Shown: positions 1-8,258 of the stretch, one piece after another
How positions within the stretch are numbered: position 1 is the stretch's first letter
How the letters are laid out: every line of letters starts with the position of its first letter
Source: Billgrantia azerbaijanica
GTDB taxonomy: Bacteria; Pseudomonadota; Gammaproteobacteria; Pseudomonadales; Halomonadaceae
Length of the DNA: 64,000 nt
NCBI GenBank assembly: GCA_004551485.1
Contig: SBLD01000002.1
Coordinates: 124,001-188,000, forward strand
Direction of reading: 5' to 3'
The notes under the pieces: generated by a model
Databases searched by the model: none
Told to the model about the DNA's origin: nothing
What the model saw: only the letters and a program-made list of their open reading frames with translations
Translations under genes and position numbers: made by a program

Positions 1-1160
1 CCTTCGACGGCGGCGCGGAGGTCGGTGTCCTGGCGCTGCGGGCGCGGGGCAACACCGAGATCGACAACGGCGACACCGACTTCGTACAGCAGGTGGCCGG
101 CGTGTACGGGGAGCTGCCGGTCACCGAGAACTGGCGCAGCCGCCTGACCCTCAGCGAGTCGCGGGACGAGCAGGAGAGCCAACTCTCTTTCGGCGACTCC
201 ACCTTCGATACCCGCCAGCGCACCGCGCGCTGGGAAAACACCCTGGGGTTCGGCCCGCACGAGGTGATCCTTGGCGCGGAGTTCAGCCGCGACGACGTCA
301 CGACCACCGCGGACTATGCCGAGGAGAGCCGTGACAATACCGCAGTGTTCGCCCAGGGGCTGCTGGACTTCCATCCCATCACCCTGCAGGCCAGCCTGCG
401 CCACGACGACAACGAGGCCTTCGGTGACGAGCTGACCGGCAACCTGGCGCTGGGCTACGCCCTCGACGACCGGCATACGCTGCGCGGCAGCATCGGCACC
501 GCCTTCCGGGCGCCGACCTTCAACGACCTCTACTACCCCTACGAGGAGAGCACCTTCTTCGGCACCACCTACGTGTTCGAAGGCAACCAGGAGCTCGAGG
601 CCGAGACATCGACCTCCTACGAGCTCGGCGTGCGCGGCCAGTACCGGCCGCTGTACTGGGATCTGGCCGTGTTCCAGACCGACATCGACGACCTGATCGA
701 CTGGGCCAGCGACTCGCCGGCGCCCAGCGTGGTGCGCTACCGCCCGACCAACGTGAACGAGGCGCGCATCCGCGGGGCGGAGCTCGCGGCCGGCGCGGAG
801 CTGGGCGACTGGACCCTGCAGGCCGCGCTCACCTATCTCGACCCGGAGGATCGCGACACCGGCAACGACCTGCCGCGCCGCGCCACCCGCAGTCTGCGCC
901 TGGACCTCGACCGCGAACTCGGCGACTGGTCGCTGGGCGGTTCCTGGATCGTCCAGAACCATCGCTACGACGATGTCGCCAACGAGGAGCGGCTGGGCGG
1001 CTTCGGCCTGCTCAACCTGCGCGCCGGCTGGGCCTTCGCGCCGCACTGGTCGGCGCGGCTGACGGTGGACAACGCGCTCGACAAGGAATACGAGACCGCC
1101 CGCGACTACATCAACGCCGGTCGCGCCGCCTTCCTCAGCGTGCACTTCGGGGCCCTGTGA
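1..1160 (+). CDS. TonB-dependent outer-membrane receptor, BtuB-like, 3' part
   Basis: This is the C-terminal part of a TonB-dependent beta-barrel receptor; the frame is open from the window edge, so the plug domain and start lie outside. Amphipathic barrel strands run throughout, with the family-typical segments GTAFRAPTFNDLYYP and ELEAETSTSYELGVRG, and the protein ends in AFLSVHFGAL, a usual last strand. Such receptors carry corrinoids or other chelates across the outer membrane using proton-motive force. The stop overlaps the next ATG by one base, so it is co-transcribed with the CobN-family gene, and BtuF, BtuC and BtuD follow. A B12-type substrate is inferred from this context; another tetrapyrrole such as haem is possible. 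Confidence 0.85.
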   Translation, partial: FDGGAEVGVLALRARGNTEIDNGDTDFVQQVAGVYGELPVTENWRSRLTLSESRDEQESQLSFGDSTFDTRQRTARWENTLGFGPHEVILGAEFSRDDVTTTADYAEESRDNTAVFAQGLLDFHPITLQASLRHDDNEAFGDELTGNLALGYALDDRHTLRGSIGTAFRAPTFNDLYYPYEESTFFGTTYVFEGNQELEAETSTSYELGVRGQYRPLYWDLAVFQTDIDDLIDWASDSPAPSVVRYRPTNVNEARIRGAELAAGAELGDWTLQAALTYLDPEDRDTGNDLPRRATRSLRLDLDRELGDWSLGGSWIVQNHRYDDVANEERLGGFGLLNLRAGWAFAPHWSARLTVDNALDKEYETARDYINAGRAAFLSVHFGAL

Positions 1161-4100
1161 TGGCGCGGGCAGCGATGGCGCTGCTGCTCGCCCTGCTGCC
1201 GGCGCTGGCGTCGGCGGGCACGCTGGTGGGCATCGTCTCGGAGCGCTCGGCCGCGGAACTCGCCGCCGGCGCGGCACGCTTCCTCGACGCTCACCCCGGC
1301 CACCGCGTGGTCCTGCGCACCCCGGAGCAGCTGGCCGAGACGGACGACGCCGAGATCGCCGCGCTGCTCGACGGCGCCGATGCGCTGCTGCTGGCGGCGG
1401 TGTTTGGCGAGCAGGTGGGGCGCCTGGCGCGGCTGGTCGACACCGCCGCCGCGCGGCGCGACTTCCCGATCCTCGCCATCAACGGCGACCGGCGCCTGAC
1501 GCGCCTGTCGCGGCTGGGCGGCGAGCGCCCGCTGGCCGGGCTCGACGCGGCGGCGCTGGGCGAGCTGGTGGCCGGTCCCGACCCCGAGGTGGCGGCGGCC
1601 GAGCACCTGGCGGCGCAGCGCGCGCGCTTCCCCGCCCAGGCCGAGTGGCTGACCGGGCGCGCCTACTACCAGGGGCGCAGCCCCGAGCACCTCGACGGCC
1701 TGCTGCGCTGGCTGCTTGCCGCGGCCGGCCATGGCCTGGCCGTGCCCGAACCGTCGCCGCGGGCGGCGATCCGCTACTACCGTCCGGGTCACAACGACGA
1801 CACGCCGAGCCCCGACCCCGCCACCCTGGGGCTGGACGCCGGTCCGGTCGTGGCGATCCTCGACCTCGACAGCGGCGACCGCCCCGGCGACCGCGAGCTG
1901 CTCGACGGTGCCTGTGCGGCACTGGCGCAGCGTGACATTCAGTGCGTGGCGGTGCTGGCGCGCTGGGGTGGCGCCACCCTGGCGGCCCTCGAACGGCTGC
2001 CCGAGACGCTCGGCGAGGCGAACCTGGCCGGCATCCTCAGCCTGCAGGACTTCACCCTGGGCGGGGGCGAGGGGCGACGCGCGGCCACTGACGTGCTCGG
2101 CCGGCTCGACGTGCCGGTGATCAAGGGGCTGCGCCTGGCCGAGCGCAGCGAGGTGCAGTGGCGACTCTCGCACGACGGCCTGCCTCGCGAGGCGGTGCAC
2201 TACCAGCTGGCGATGCCGGAGCTGCAGGGCGTGAGCCAGCCGCTGGTGCTGGCGGTGGCCGCCCCGCGCGAGATCGACGAACGCACTGGGGTGGCGTTGA
2301 CGCTGTCGCGGCCGCTCGCGTCGCGCGTTGACGCCGTCGCCGAGCGCTTCGCTCGCTGGCAGCGCCTGCGTGCGCTGGACAACGCCGACAAGAAGGTCGC
2401 GCTGATCTACTACAACCACCCGCCCGGGCGGCAGAACGTCGGCGCCGACAACCTCGACGTGCCGGCCTCGCTCCACGAGATGCTCACCCGGCTGCGCGAG
2501 GCCGGCTACGACACCGGCGAGCTGCCGGAGAGCCCGGAGGCCCTGCACGACCTGATCCAGGCGCGCGGGGTCAACCTGCCCGAGGACCGCGGTGCCCTGG
2601 AGGCGATGGCCGGGCAGGTGCCGTCGCTGTCCGCGGAGGCGTACCGCCGCTACTTCGCGACGCTGCCGACGACCATCCGCGGCGAGCTCGTGCAGGGCCC
2701 GCTGGGCTACCTGCACGCGCGCCTCGCCCAGGCCGATGCGCAGGGCGAGCCGGCGCTGGTCAAGGAGGTGCTGGCGCGGGTCGCCAAGGACCTGCGCCAC
2801 CTGCTCGAGCAGCACGACCACCCGGCCCGGGCGCGGGCGCTGGACCTGCTCGATCAGTACGTCGCGGCCTGGCAGGCGCGCCTCGACCACGCGGAGGCGG
2901 TCGACAGCGAGACGCTCGAGGCGCTGCGCGACGCCCTGGTGGCGACCGGTATCCCCGGCCTCACCGGCTGGGGCGAACCGCCGGGGCGCTCGATGGTCCT
3001 CGACGGCACGATGCTCTTCCCGGGGCTGCGTTTCGGCAACGTCTTCATCGGCCCGCAGCCGCCGCGTGGCTGGGAGGTGGACGAGGAGCTTCTGCACGCC
3101 AACACCACCTTCCCCCCGACCCACCAGTACCTGGGCTTCTACCACTGGCTGCGCGATCACTTCGCCGCCGATGCCCTGGTCTACGTCGGTCGTCACTCCA
3201 CCCGTGAGTTCCTGCCGCGACGCCGGGCTGGGCTGGCCGAGGATGACTACCCGGAGCTGCTGGGCGGCAACCTGCCGTTGATTTATCCCTACATCGTCGA
3301 TGGCGTGGGCGAGGGCATCCAGGCCAAGCGGCGTGCCCTGGGGGTGATGATCGGCCACCTGACCCCGCCGCTGGCCGCCACCGAGCTCTACGACGACCTG
3401 CTCGAGCTGCGCCAGCTGGTCGAGACCTTCGAGGTGGCGACCGACCCCGACAGCCCCACGCGGCACCGCGCGGTGGCGATGCTGCGCGAGCGCATCGAGA
3501 GCCTCGAGCTGACCGAGGAGTTCGAGCGCGAGATCGCCGGCGACCTGGGCCTGGCCGCCGAGGCGGTGAGCCTGGACGAGGTCTCCGCCGAGCTGCTGGT
3601 GCACGAGGCCGGACACTATGTCACCGGCATGCAGGAGCGCTTCATGCCGCTGGGGCTGCACGTCTTCGGCCGCGACTGGGACGACGCGGCCGTCGACACC
3701 CTGCTCGACTCGATGGGCGGCCAAGGCAAGGAGCGCGAACGCTGGCGTGAGCCGCTCGCGGCCTCGCCGCGCCACGAGCGCGAGAACTTTCTGGCCGCGC
3801 TCGCGGGGCGCTTCGTGCCGCCGGGGCCGGGCAATGACCCGCTGCGCACGCCGGAGGTGCTGCCCACCGGGCGCAACTTTCACGCGCTCTCCAGCGACCT
3901 GGTGCCGACCCGGGTGGCCTGGTCGCTGGGCAGCGAGATGGCAGCCACCGCCCGCTCGCGCGACGCCGAGGCGGCCGAGGGCAGCGAGGCGCTGGTGCTG
4001 TGGGCCTCGGACACGGTACGCGACGAGGGGGTGATGATCGCCTTCGGCCTCGACATGCTGGGCGTCAAGCCGCGCTGGAACTCCCGCGGCATCGTCCAGG

Positions 4101-5527
4101 GGCTCGAACGCCTGCCCCTGACGGATGAGGCCACCGGTGAAGGGCAGCGGCGCGAGCGCCGCGACGTGCTCTTCACCACTTCGGGGCTGTTCCGCGACCT
4201 CTACGAGGACCAGCTGGTGTGGCTCGACCTCGCCGTGCGCCTGGCGCTCGACGGGGCGAGCGCGACCATCCGCGCCGAGCACCCGCAGCTCGCCGCGGCG
4301 CTGGCGGCGGCGCTCGCGCCGCTGCCCGAGGAGATGCGCGACCCGGGCGCCGAGGCGCTCGCTGACAACCGCGTCGCGGCGCGCTGGGTGGCCGACACCC
4401 GCGCGCTGCTGGCCCGCGGCGAAACGGCCGCCGCGGCCGGCGAACAGGCGGCATGGCGGGTCTTCGGCACCGCGCCGGGGGCCTACGGTGCCGGCGTCAA
4501 CCGCCTGGCCACGCGCTCCAGCGCCTGGGAGGCGCGCGATGAACTGGGCAGCGCCTACCGGCGGCGCATGGGGCATGTCTACGGCCAGCGGCAGGGCGGC
4601 GAGCCGGCCCATGGCGCCTTCGACGCCAACCTCGCCCGGGTCGGGCGCACCTACCTGGGGCGTGCCAGCCACCTCTACGGGCTGCTCGACAACGACGACG
4701 GCTTCGACTTCCAGGGTGGGCTCTCCAACGCCGTGGAGCAGCTCGCCGGTACGCCGCCGGCCAACCGCGTGCTGCAGCACGCCGACCCCGACGACCCGCG
4801 CGTCGAGAGCCTGGAGCGGGCGCTGCTCGGGGAGCTGCGCTCGCGCAACCTCAACCCCCAGTGGCTGCGCCCGCTGATGGAGCACGGCTACGCCGGGGCG
4901 CGCACCATGGGCAGCGATTTCCTCGACAACCTGTGGGGCTGGCAGGTGACGAGTCCGCAGGTGGTGCGCTCCTGGGTGTGGGACGAGGTCGACGCCGTCT
5001 ACTTCCAGGACCGCCACGGCCTGGGGCTGGACGACTTCCTCGCCGAGGGCCACAACGTCCACGTCAAGACGCACATGCAGGCCACGGCGCTGCTTGCCGC
5101 CAAGCGCGGCTACTGGGAAGCCGACGCGGCGACCCTGGAACGGCTCGGCGGCGAGTTCGCCGAGGCGGTGATCGAGCATGGCCTGCCGGGCAGCGGCCAC
5201 GCCCACCCCGACCACCCGCTGCTGCCGTGGATCGCCGCGCGCCTCGATGCCGAGCGGCGCGAGGCCTTCAACACGGTGATCGAGGCGGCGCGGCTCGAGT
5301 ACCGCGAGCCCCGGGTGGCGCCGACTACCATCCGCGAGGTCGAACCCAGCGCCGCCCAGGCCGAGCCACCGAGTGAGACGCCGGCCGAGCCGGCCGGGGC
5401 CGAGGCGCCGGAAGGCGAAATGACGGCCGCCGCCGAGGGCGGCACCGCGACGCTGCCCTGGTTGCTCGGCCTCGCCGCCCTGCTGCTGTTGCTGGGCGGC
5501 ATCCTGTACGGGAGACGCGCACGATGA
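1160..5527 (+). CDS. Membrane-anchored periplasmic CobN/ChlH-family chelatase-like protein
   Basis: A 1455-residue member of the CobN / magnesium-chelatase H family. Unlike cytosolic CobN it starts with a signal-like segment (basic MAR, then ALLLALLPALASAG, residues about 6-20) and ends with a Pro/Glu/Ala-rich linker (about 1400-1430), one hydrophobic helix (LPWLLGLAALLLLLGGIL) and a basic GRRAR tail. This predicts a large periplasmic domain held in the inner membrane. A GTG one codon upstream is an alternative start. The gene overlaps the receptor by one base and the ExbB-like gene by four. From memory, the Bacteroidetes HmuS haem-uptake proteins belong to this family and sit beside similar small channel genes. 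A (de)chelatase or energy-coupling role is inferred; the substrate is unknown. A true CobN is at 17050-20880, so this is not the biosynthetic enzyme. Confidence 0.8.
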   Translation: MARAAMALLLALLPALASAGTLVGIVSERSAAELAAGAARFLDAHPGHRVVLRTPEQLAETDDAEIAALLDGADALLLAAVFGEQVGRLARLVDTAAARRDFPILAINGDRRLTRLSRLGGERPLAGLDAAALGELVAGPDPEVAAAEHLAAQRARFPAQAEWLTGRAYYQGRSPEHLDGLLRWLLAAAGHGLAVPEPSPRAAIRYYRPGHNDDTPSPDPATLGLDAGPVVAILDLDSGDRPGDRELLDGACAALAQRDIQCVAVLARWGGATLAALERLPETLGEANLAGILSLQDFTLGGGEGRRAATDVLGRLDVPVIKGLRLAERSEVQWRLSHDGLPREAVHYQLAMPELQGVSQPLVLAVAAPREIDERTGVALTLSRPLASRVDAVAERFARWQRLRALDNADKKVALIYYNHPPGRQNVGADNLDVPASLHEMLTRLREAGYDTGELPESPEALHDLIQARGVNLPEDRGALEAMAGQVPSLSAEAYRRYFATLPTTIRGELVQGPLGYLHARLAQADAQGEPALVKEVLARVAKDLRHLLEQHDHPARARALDLLDQYVAAWQARLDHAEAVDSETLEALRDALVATGIPGLTGWGEPPGRSMVLDGTMLFPGLRFGNVFIGPQPPRGWEVDEELLHANTTFPPTHQYLGFYHWLRDHFAADALVYVGRHSTREFLPRRRAGLAEDDYPELLGGNLPLIYPYIVDGVGEGIQAKRRALGVMIGHLTPPLAATELYDDLLELRQLVETFEVATDPDSPTRHRAVAMLRERIESLELTEEFEREIAGDLGLAAEAVSLDEVSAELLVHEAGHYVTGMQERFMPLGLHVFGRDWDDAAVDTLLDSMGGQGKERERWREPLAASPRHERENFLAALAGRFVPPGPGNDPLRTPEVLPTGRNFHALSSDLVPTRVAWSLGSEMAATARSRDAEAAEGSEALVLWASDTVRDEGVMIAFGLDMLGVKPRWNSRGIVQGLERLPLTDEATGEGQRRERRDVLFTTSGLFRDLYEDQLVWLDLAVRLALDGASATIRAEHPQLAAALAAALAPLPEEMRDPGAEALADNRVAARWVADTRALLARGETAAAAGEQAAWRVFGTAPGAYGAGVNRLATRSSAWEARDELGSAYRRRMGHVYGQRQGGEPAHGAFDANLARVGRTYLGRASHLYGLLDNDDGFDFQGGLSNAVEQLAGTPPANRVLQHADPDDPRVESLERALLGELRSRNLNPQWLRPLMEHGYAGARTMGSDFLDNLWGWQVTSPQVVRSWVWDEVDAVYFQDRHGLGLDDFLAEGHNVHVKTHMQATALLAAKRGYWEADAATLERLGGEFAEAVIEHGLPGSGHAHPDHPLLPWIAARLDAERREAFNTVIEAARLEYREPRVAPTTIREVEPSAAQAEPPSETPAEPAGAEAPEGEMTAAAEGGTATLPWLLGLAALLLLLGGILYGRRAR

Positions 5528-5976
5528 AACTGGACCTGACACACGCCACACTGGAGGTCATGGATACCCTGGTGGGCTGGCTGCTGACGCCGGTCATCCT
5601 GGTGCTGCTCGCCCTGGTGGCGCTGTCGTTGTGGGAGGCGGGGCTCGCCATCGGCGAGCGCAGCGGTGGCATTCGCCGCCTGGTCGCGGCCCGCCGGGGC
5701 GATCGGCTGGCCGCGCGGGCGCGCCGCGCCATCGACCGCGCCGACCTGCTGGCGCGCATCGGTCCCATGCTGGGGCTGATGGGCACCCTGATCCCGCTGG
5801 GGCCGGGGCTCGCCGCGCTGGGCAATGGCCAGCTCGACGTGCTGGCCCAGGCCGTCACCGTGGCCTTCAATACCACGGTGATGGGGCTGCTCATCGGCAT
5901 CCTCGGCTTCCTGCTGGGGCGCTTGCGGCGGCGCTGGTACGACGCCGCCATGGCCACGCTGGAGGCGCAGGCATGA
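5524..5976 (+). CDS. MotA/TolQ/ExbB-family proton-channel protein
   Basis: A 150-residue inner-membrane protein. It has a first hydrophobic helix at about residues 18-38 (LLTPVILVLLALVALSLW), a basic cytoplasmic stretch, then the ExbB/TolQ signature: GPMLGLMGTLIPLGPGLAAL (about 81-100) and the last helix with VAFNTTVMGLLIGILGFLLG (about 117-136). Members assemble as proton-conducting oligomers around an ExbD/TolR-type partner. It is shorter than ExbB (about 240 residues) because the cytoplasmic loop is reduced. It overlaps its neighbours by four bases on each side, so it is translated with the periplasmic CobN-like protein and the DUF2149 protein. Which of them it drives is inference. Confidence 0.85.
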   Translation: MKLDLTHATLEVMDTLVGWLLTPVILVLLALVALSLWEAGLAIGERSGGIRRLVAARRGDRLAARARRAIDRADLLARIGPMLGLMGTLIPLGPGLAALGNGQLDVLAQAVTVAFNTTVMGLLIGILGFLLGRLRRRWYDAAMATLEAQA

Positions 5977-6269
5977 GCATTCCCGACTACCGGCGCAGTC
6001 GCTTCGACGGTGCGGACGAAGAGCCCCTGGGGCCGCTCGCCAACCTGGCCGACATCATGCTGGTGTTCGCCGTGGGGTTGATGGTGGCGCTGGCCGCCTC
6101 GCGCGACACGGGCTCGCGCGGCGGCGTGGAGCTCGAGGCCGGGCGCGAGATGCCCGAGCTGCCGGCGGGGATGGGGGCGTCCGGCAGTGGCTATGAGAGC
6201 GTGGGGCGCGTCTACCGCGACCCGCAGAGCGGCAAGCTGATCCTGATCGACGAGTCGGGTCGCAGCTGA
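5973..6269 (+). CDS. DUF2149 family protein, ExbD-like single-pass partner
   Basis: A 98-residue protein whose ATG overlaps the stop of the ExbB-like gene (ATGA). It has a charged N-terminus, one transmembrane helix (LADIMLVFAVGLMVALA, about residues 25-41) and a short C-terminal periplasmic domain. Asp27 sits at the start of the helix, where ExbD and TolR carry their proton-accepting Asp (compare ExbD FIDVMLVLLIIFMV), so it looks like the second half of a proton channel. The periplasmic part is much smaller than in ExbD. DUF2149 has no established function that I know of. The pairing with the ExbB-like and CobN-like genes supports a PMF-driven complex. Confidence 0.75.
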   Translation: MSIPDYRRSRFDGADEEPLGPLANLADIMLVFAVGLMVALAASRDTGSRGGVELEAGREMPELPAGMGASGSGYESVGRVYRDPQSGKLILIDESGRS

Positions 6270-6281
6270 AGGGAGAAAGGG

Positions 6282-7181
6282 ATGGGAGTCTGTCGGATGC
6301 GAGCTGGGCTGGGGCTGTGGGCCGGGCTGCTGCTGTTAGCTGTGGGGCTGCCCGCCCGCGCCGAGGTGTGCGCCACCGACGATGCCGGCCGCGAGGTCTG
6401 CCTGCCGGCGCCGGCCGCGCGCATCGCCGCGCTCTCGCCGGGGGCGACCGAGCTCGTCTATGCCGCCGGGGCCGGCGACAAGGTGGTGGCCGTGGTCGAC
6501 TACAGCGACTACCCGCCGGCGGCCCAAGAGGTCCCGTCGCTGGGGAGCCACACACGCATCGACATGGAGCGCCTCGTCGCCCTGCGCCCCGCGCTGGTGA
6601 TCGGCTGGGTCACCGGCAACCCGCCCGAGCAGTTGGAGACCATCGAGGCGCTCGGCGTGCCGGTGTTCTACGTCGAACCGCGCAGCTTCGCGGGCGTGGC
6701 CAGCGCCATCGAGCGGCTGGGCACGCTGGCCGGCACCGCCGATGCGGCGAATCGCGAGGCCCGGCGCTTTCGCGACGGCATGGCCGAGATTCGCGAGCGC
6801 TACGCCGACAGGGCGCCGGTTCGGGTCTTCTACCAGGTGTGGGACGAACCGCTGATGACCATCAACGATGCGCACCTGATCGGCCGGGTGCTGACTGCCT
6901 GCGGCGGGGTCAACGTCTTCGGCGACCTCGAGCGCCTGGTGCCGCGCATCGGCGACGCCTCGGTGCTCGACGCCGACCCCGAGGCGATCCTCGCCGGCGG
7001 CATGGGCGAGGAGAATCGCGACTGGCTCAGCCACTGGGAGCAGTACCCCAGCCTGACGGCGGTGACGCGCGACAACCTCTTCTTCGTGCCGCCGTCGCTG
7101 ATCCAGCGTCCCACGCCGCGCCTGCTCGAGGGCAGCCGACTGTTCTGCGAGAAACTGGAGGACGCCCGTGCACGCCGCTAG
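6282..7181 (+). CDS. btuF: Periplasmic vitamin B12-binding protein BtuF
   Basis: A 299-residue ABC-transporter substrate-binding protein of the helical-backbone (TroA/BtuF) type. A signal peptide covers about residues 1-27 (LGLWAGLLLLAVGLPARA). The body begins RIAALSPGATELVYAAGAGD and has VVDYSDYPPAAQ, close to the E. coli BtuF segment SSYSDYPPQAQ, and the spacing to ALRPALVIGW is typical. It should deliver cobalamin or other corrinoids to BtuCD. A strong ribosome-binding site (AGGGAGAAAGGG) precedes the ATG. It follows the DUF2149 gene after 12 bases and overlaps btuC by 14 bases. Confidence 0.9.
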   Translation: MGVCRMRAGLGLWAGLLLLAVGLPARAEVCATDDAGREVCLPAPAARIAALSPGATELVYAAGAGDKVVAVVDYSDYPPAAQEVPSLGSHTRIDMERLVALRPALVIGWVTGNPPEQLETIEALGVPVFYVEPRSFAGVASAIERLGTLAGTADAANREARRFRDGMAEIRERYADRAPVRVFYQVWDEPLMTINDAHLIGRVLTACGGVNVFGDLERLVPRIGDASVLDADPEAILAGGMGEENRDWLSHWEQYPSLTAVTRDNLFFVPPSLIQRPTPRLLEGSRLFCEKLEDARARR

Positions 7182-8172
7182 GCACTCGCTGGCCGCCGTG
7201 GGACACCGCGGGCTGGCCTTCCCGCTGGGCCTGCTGGCGCTGGCGGCGCTGGCCGCCCTGGCGCTGTCGGTCGCGGTCGGCAGCGTCACCGTCACCCCCG
7301 CCGAGCTGTGGGAGGTGGCGCTGGGCGGCGGCGATGCCCTGTCGCGGACCCTGGTGCTGGAGCTGCGCGTGCCGCGCGCGCTCTCGGCCTTCGCCACCGG
7401 CGGCCTGCTGGCGCTGGCCGGGGCGCTGATGCAGGTGCTGCTGCGCAACCCCCTGGCGGATCCCTACGTGCTGGGCCTCTCCGGCGGCGCCGCGGTGGGG
7501 GCGCTGGCGGCCATGCTGGCGGGGCTCGGCGGCCTGGTGATCTCCGGCTCGGCCTTTGCCGGGGCGCTCGCCTCCACGCTGCTGGTGTTCGGGCTGGCCC
7601 ACGGCACCGGCAGCTGGACGCCGGCCCGCCTGCTGCTCACCGGCGTGGTGGTGGCGGCCGGCTGGGGCGCGGTGGTCACCCTGATGCTGGCGGTGAGTCC
7701 CGCCGAGCGCCTGCCCGGCATGCTCTACTGGCTGATGGGCGATCTCTCCTACGCCCGCACGCCCGGCTATGCGCTCGCCCTGCTGCTGGGCGTGTGCCTG
7801 CTCGCCTTCCCGCTGGGGCGCAGCCTCAACGTGCTGGCCCGCGGGGCGCTGCAGGCCGCGGCCCTGGGGGTGGCGGTACGCCCGCTGGAGTGGGCGATCT
7901 ACGTCGCGGCGAGCCTGCTCACCGCCATGGCGGTGACCACGGCCGGCAGCATCGGCTTCGTGGGCCTGGTGGTGCCGCACATGCTGCGCCTGGTGCTGGG
8001 CAACGACCAGCGCCTGATCCTGCCCGCCTGCGCCCTGGCCGGCGGCACCTTGCTGATGCTCGCCGACGCCCTGGCGCGCACCCTCATCGCCCCGGAGCAA
8101 TTGCCGGTGGGGGTGATCACCGCGCTGCTCGGCGTGCCCACCTTCCTCTACCTGCTCTACCGGAGCCGCTGA
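7168..8172 (+). CDS. btuC: Cobalamin ABC transporter permease BtuC (FecCD family)
   Basis: A 334-residue polytopic permease of the FecCD family with about ten hydrophobic helices. Family landmarks are RVPRALSAFATGGLLALAG, the RNPLADPYVLGLSGGAAVG loop, GSIGFVGLVVPHMLRLVLG (coupling-helix region) and the C-terminal EQLPVGVITALLGVPTFLYL. The start is GTG, with GGAG about eight bases upstream inside btuF. It forms the membrane channel of the BtuCDF importer. Its stop overlaps the ATG of a 28-codon frame that bridges to btuD. Confidence 0.9.
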   Translation: MHAARHSLAAVGHRGLAFPLGLLALAALAALALSVAVGSVTVTPAELWEVALGGGDALSRTLVLELRVPRALSAFATGGLLALAGALMQVLLRNPLADPYVLGLSGGAAVGALAAMLAGLGGLVISGSAFAGALASTLLVFGLAHGTGSWTPARLLLTGVVVAAGWGAVVTLMLAVSPAERLPGMLYWLMGDLSYARTPGYALALLLGVCLLAFPLGRSLNVLARGALQAAALGVAVRPLEWAIYVAASLLTAMAVTTAGSIGFVGLVVPHMLRLVLGNDQRLILPACALAGGTLLMLADALARTLIAPEQLPVGVITALLGVPTFLYLLYRSR

Positions 8173-8258
8173 TGAGCCGTCCGACAACCGCGGATCAAGC
8201 GCCGGTCGGCGTGCCCAGCGTCGTGTCACGCCACCTGCGCCATGGGAGCCGCCGATGA
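8172..8258 (+). CDS. 28-residue bridging micro-ORF between btuC and btuD (tentative)
   Basis: The 82-base gap between btuC and btuD is exactly filled by an open frame whose ATG overlaps the btuC stop (TGATG) and whose TGA overlaps the btuD ATG (ATGA). The predicted peptide starts MSRPTTADQAP, is basic at the C-terminus and has no domain I recognise. The first bases resemble the btuD start (MSRLEA), so the gap may be a partial duplication of the btuD 5' end. It may serve only to carry ribosomes from btuC to btuD. Whether the peptide is made or functional is unknown. Confidence 0.3.
   Translation: MSRPTTADQAPVGVPSVVSRHLRHGSRR

Noticed and set aside
1106-5551. A 1481-codon open frame antisense to the periplasmic CobN-family gene.
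   Set aside because: GC-rich third positions keep the opposite strand open. The predicted protein is low-complexity (Arg, Gln, Val, Gly) without domains, while the plus-strand protein is a clear family member.
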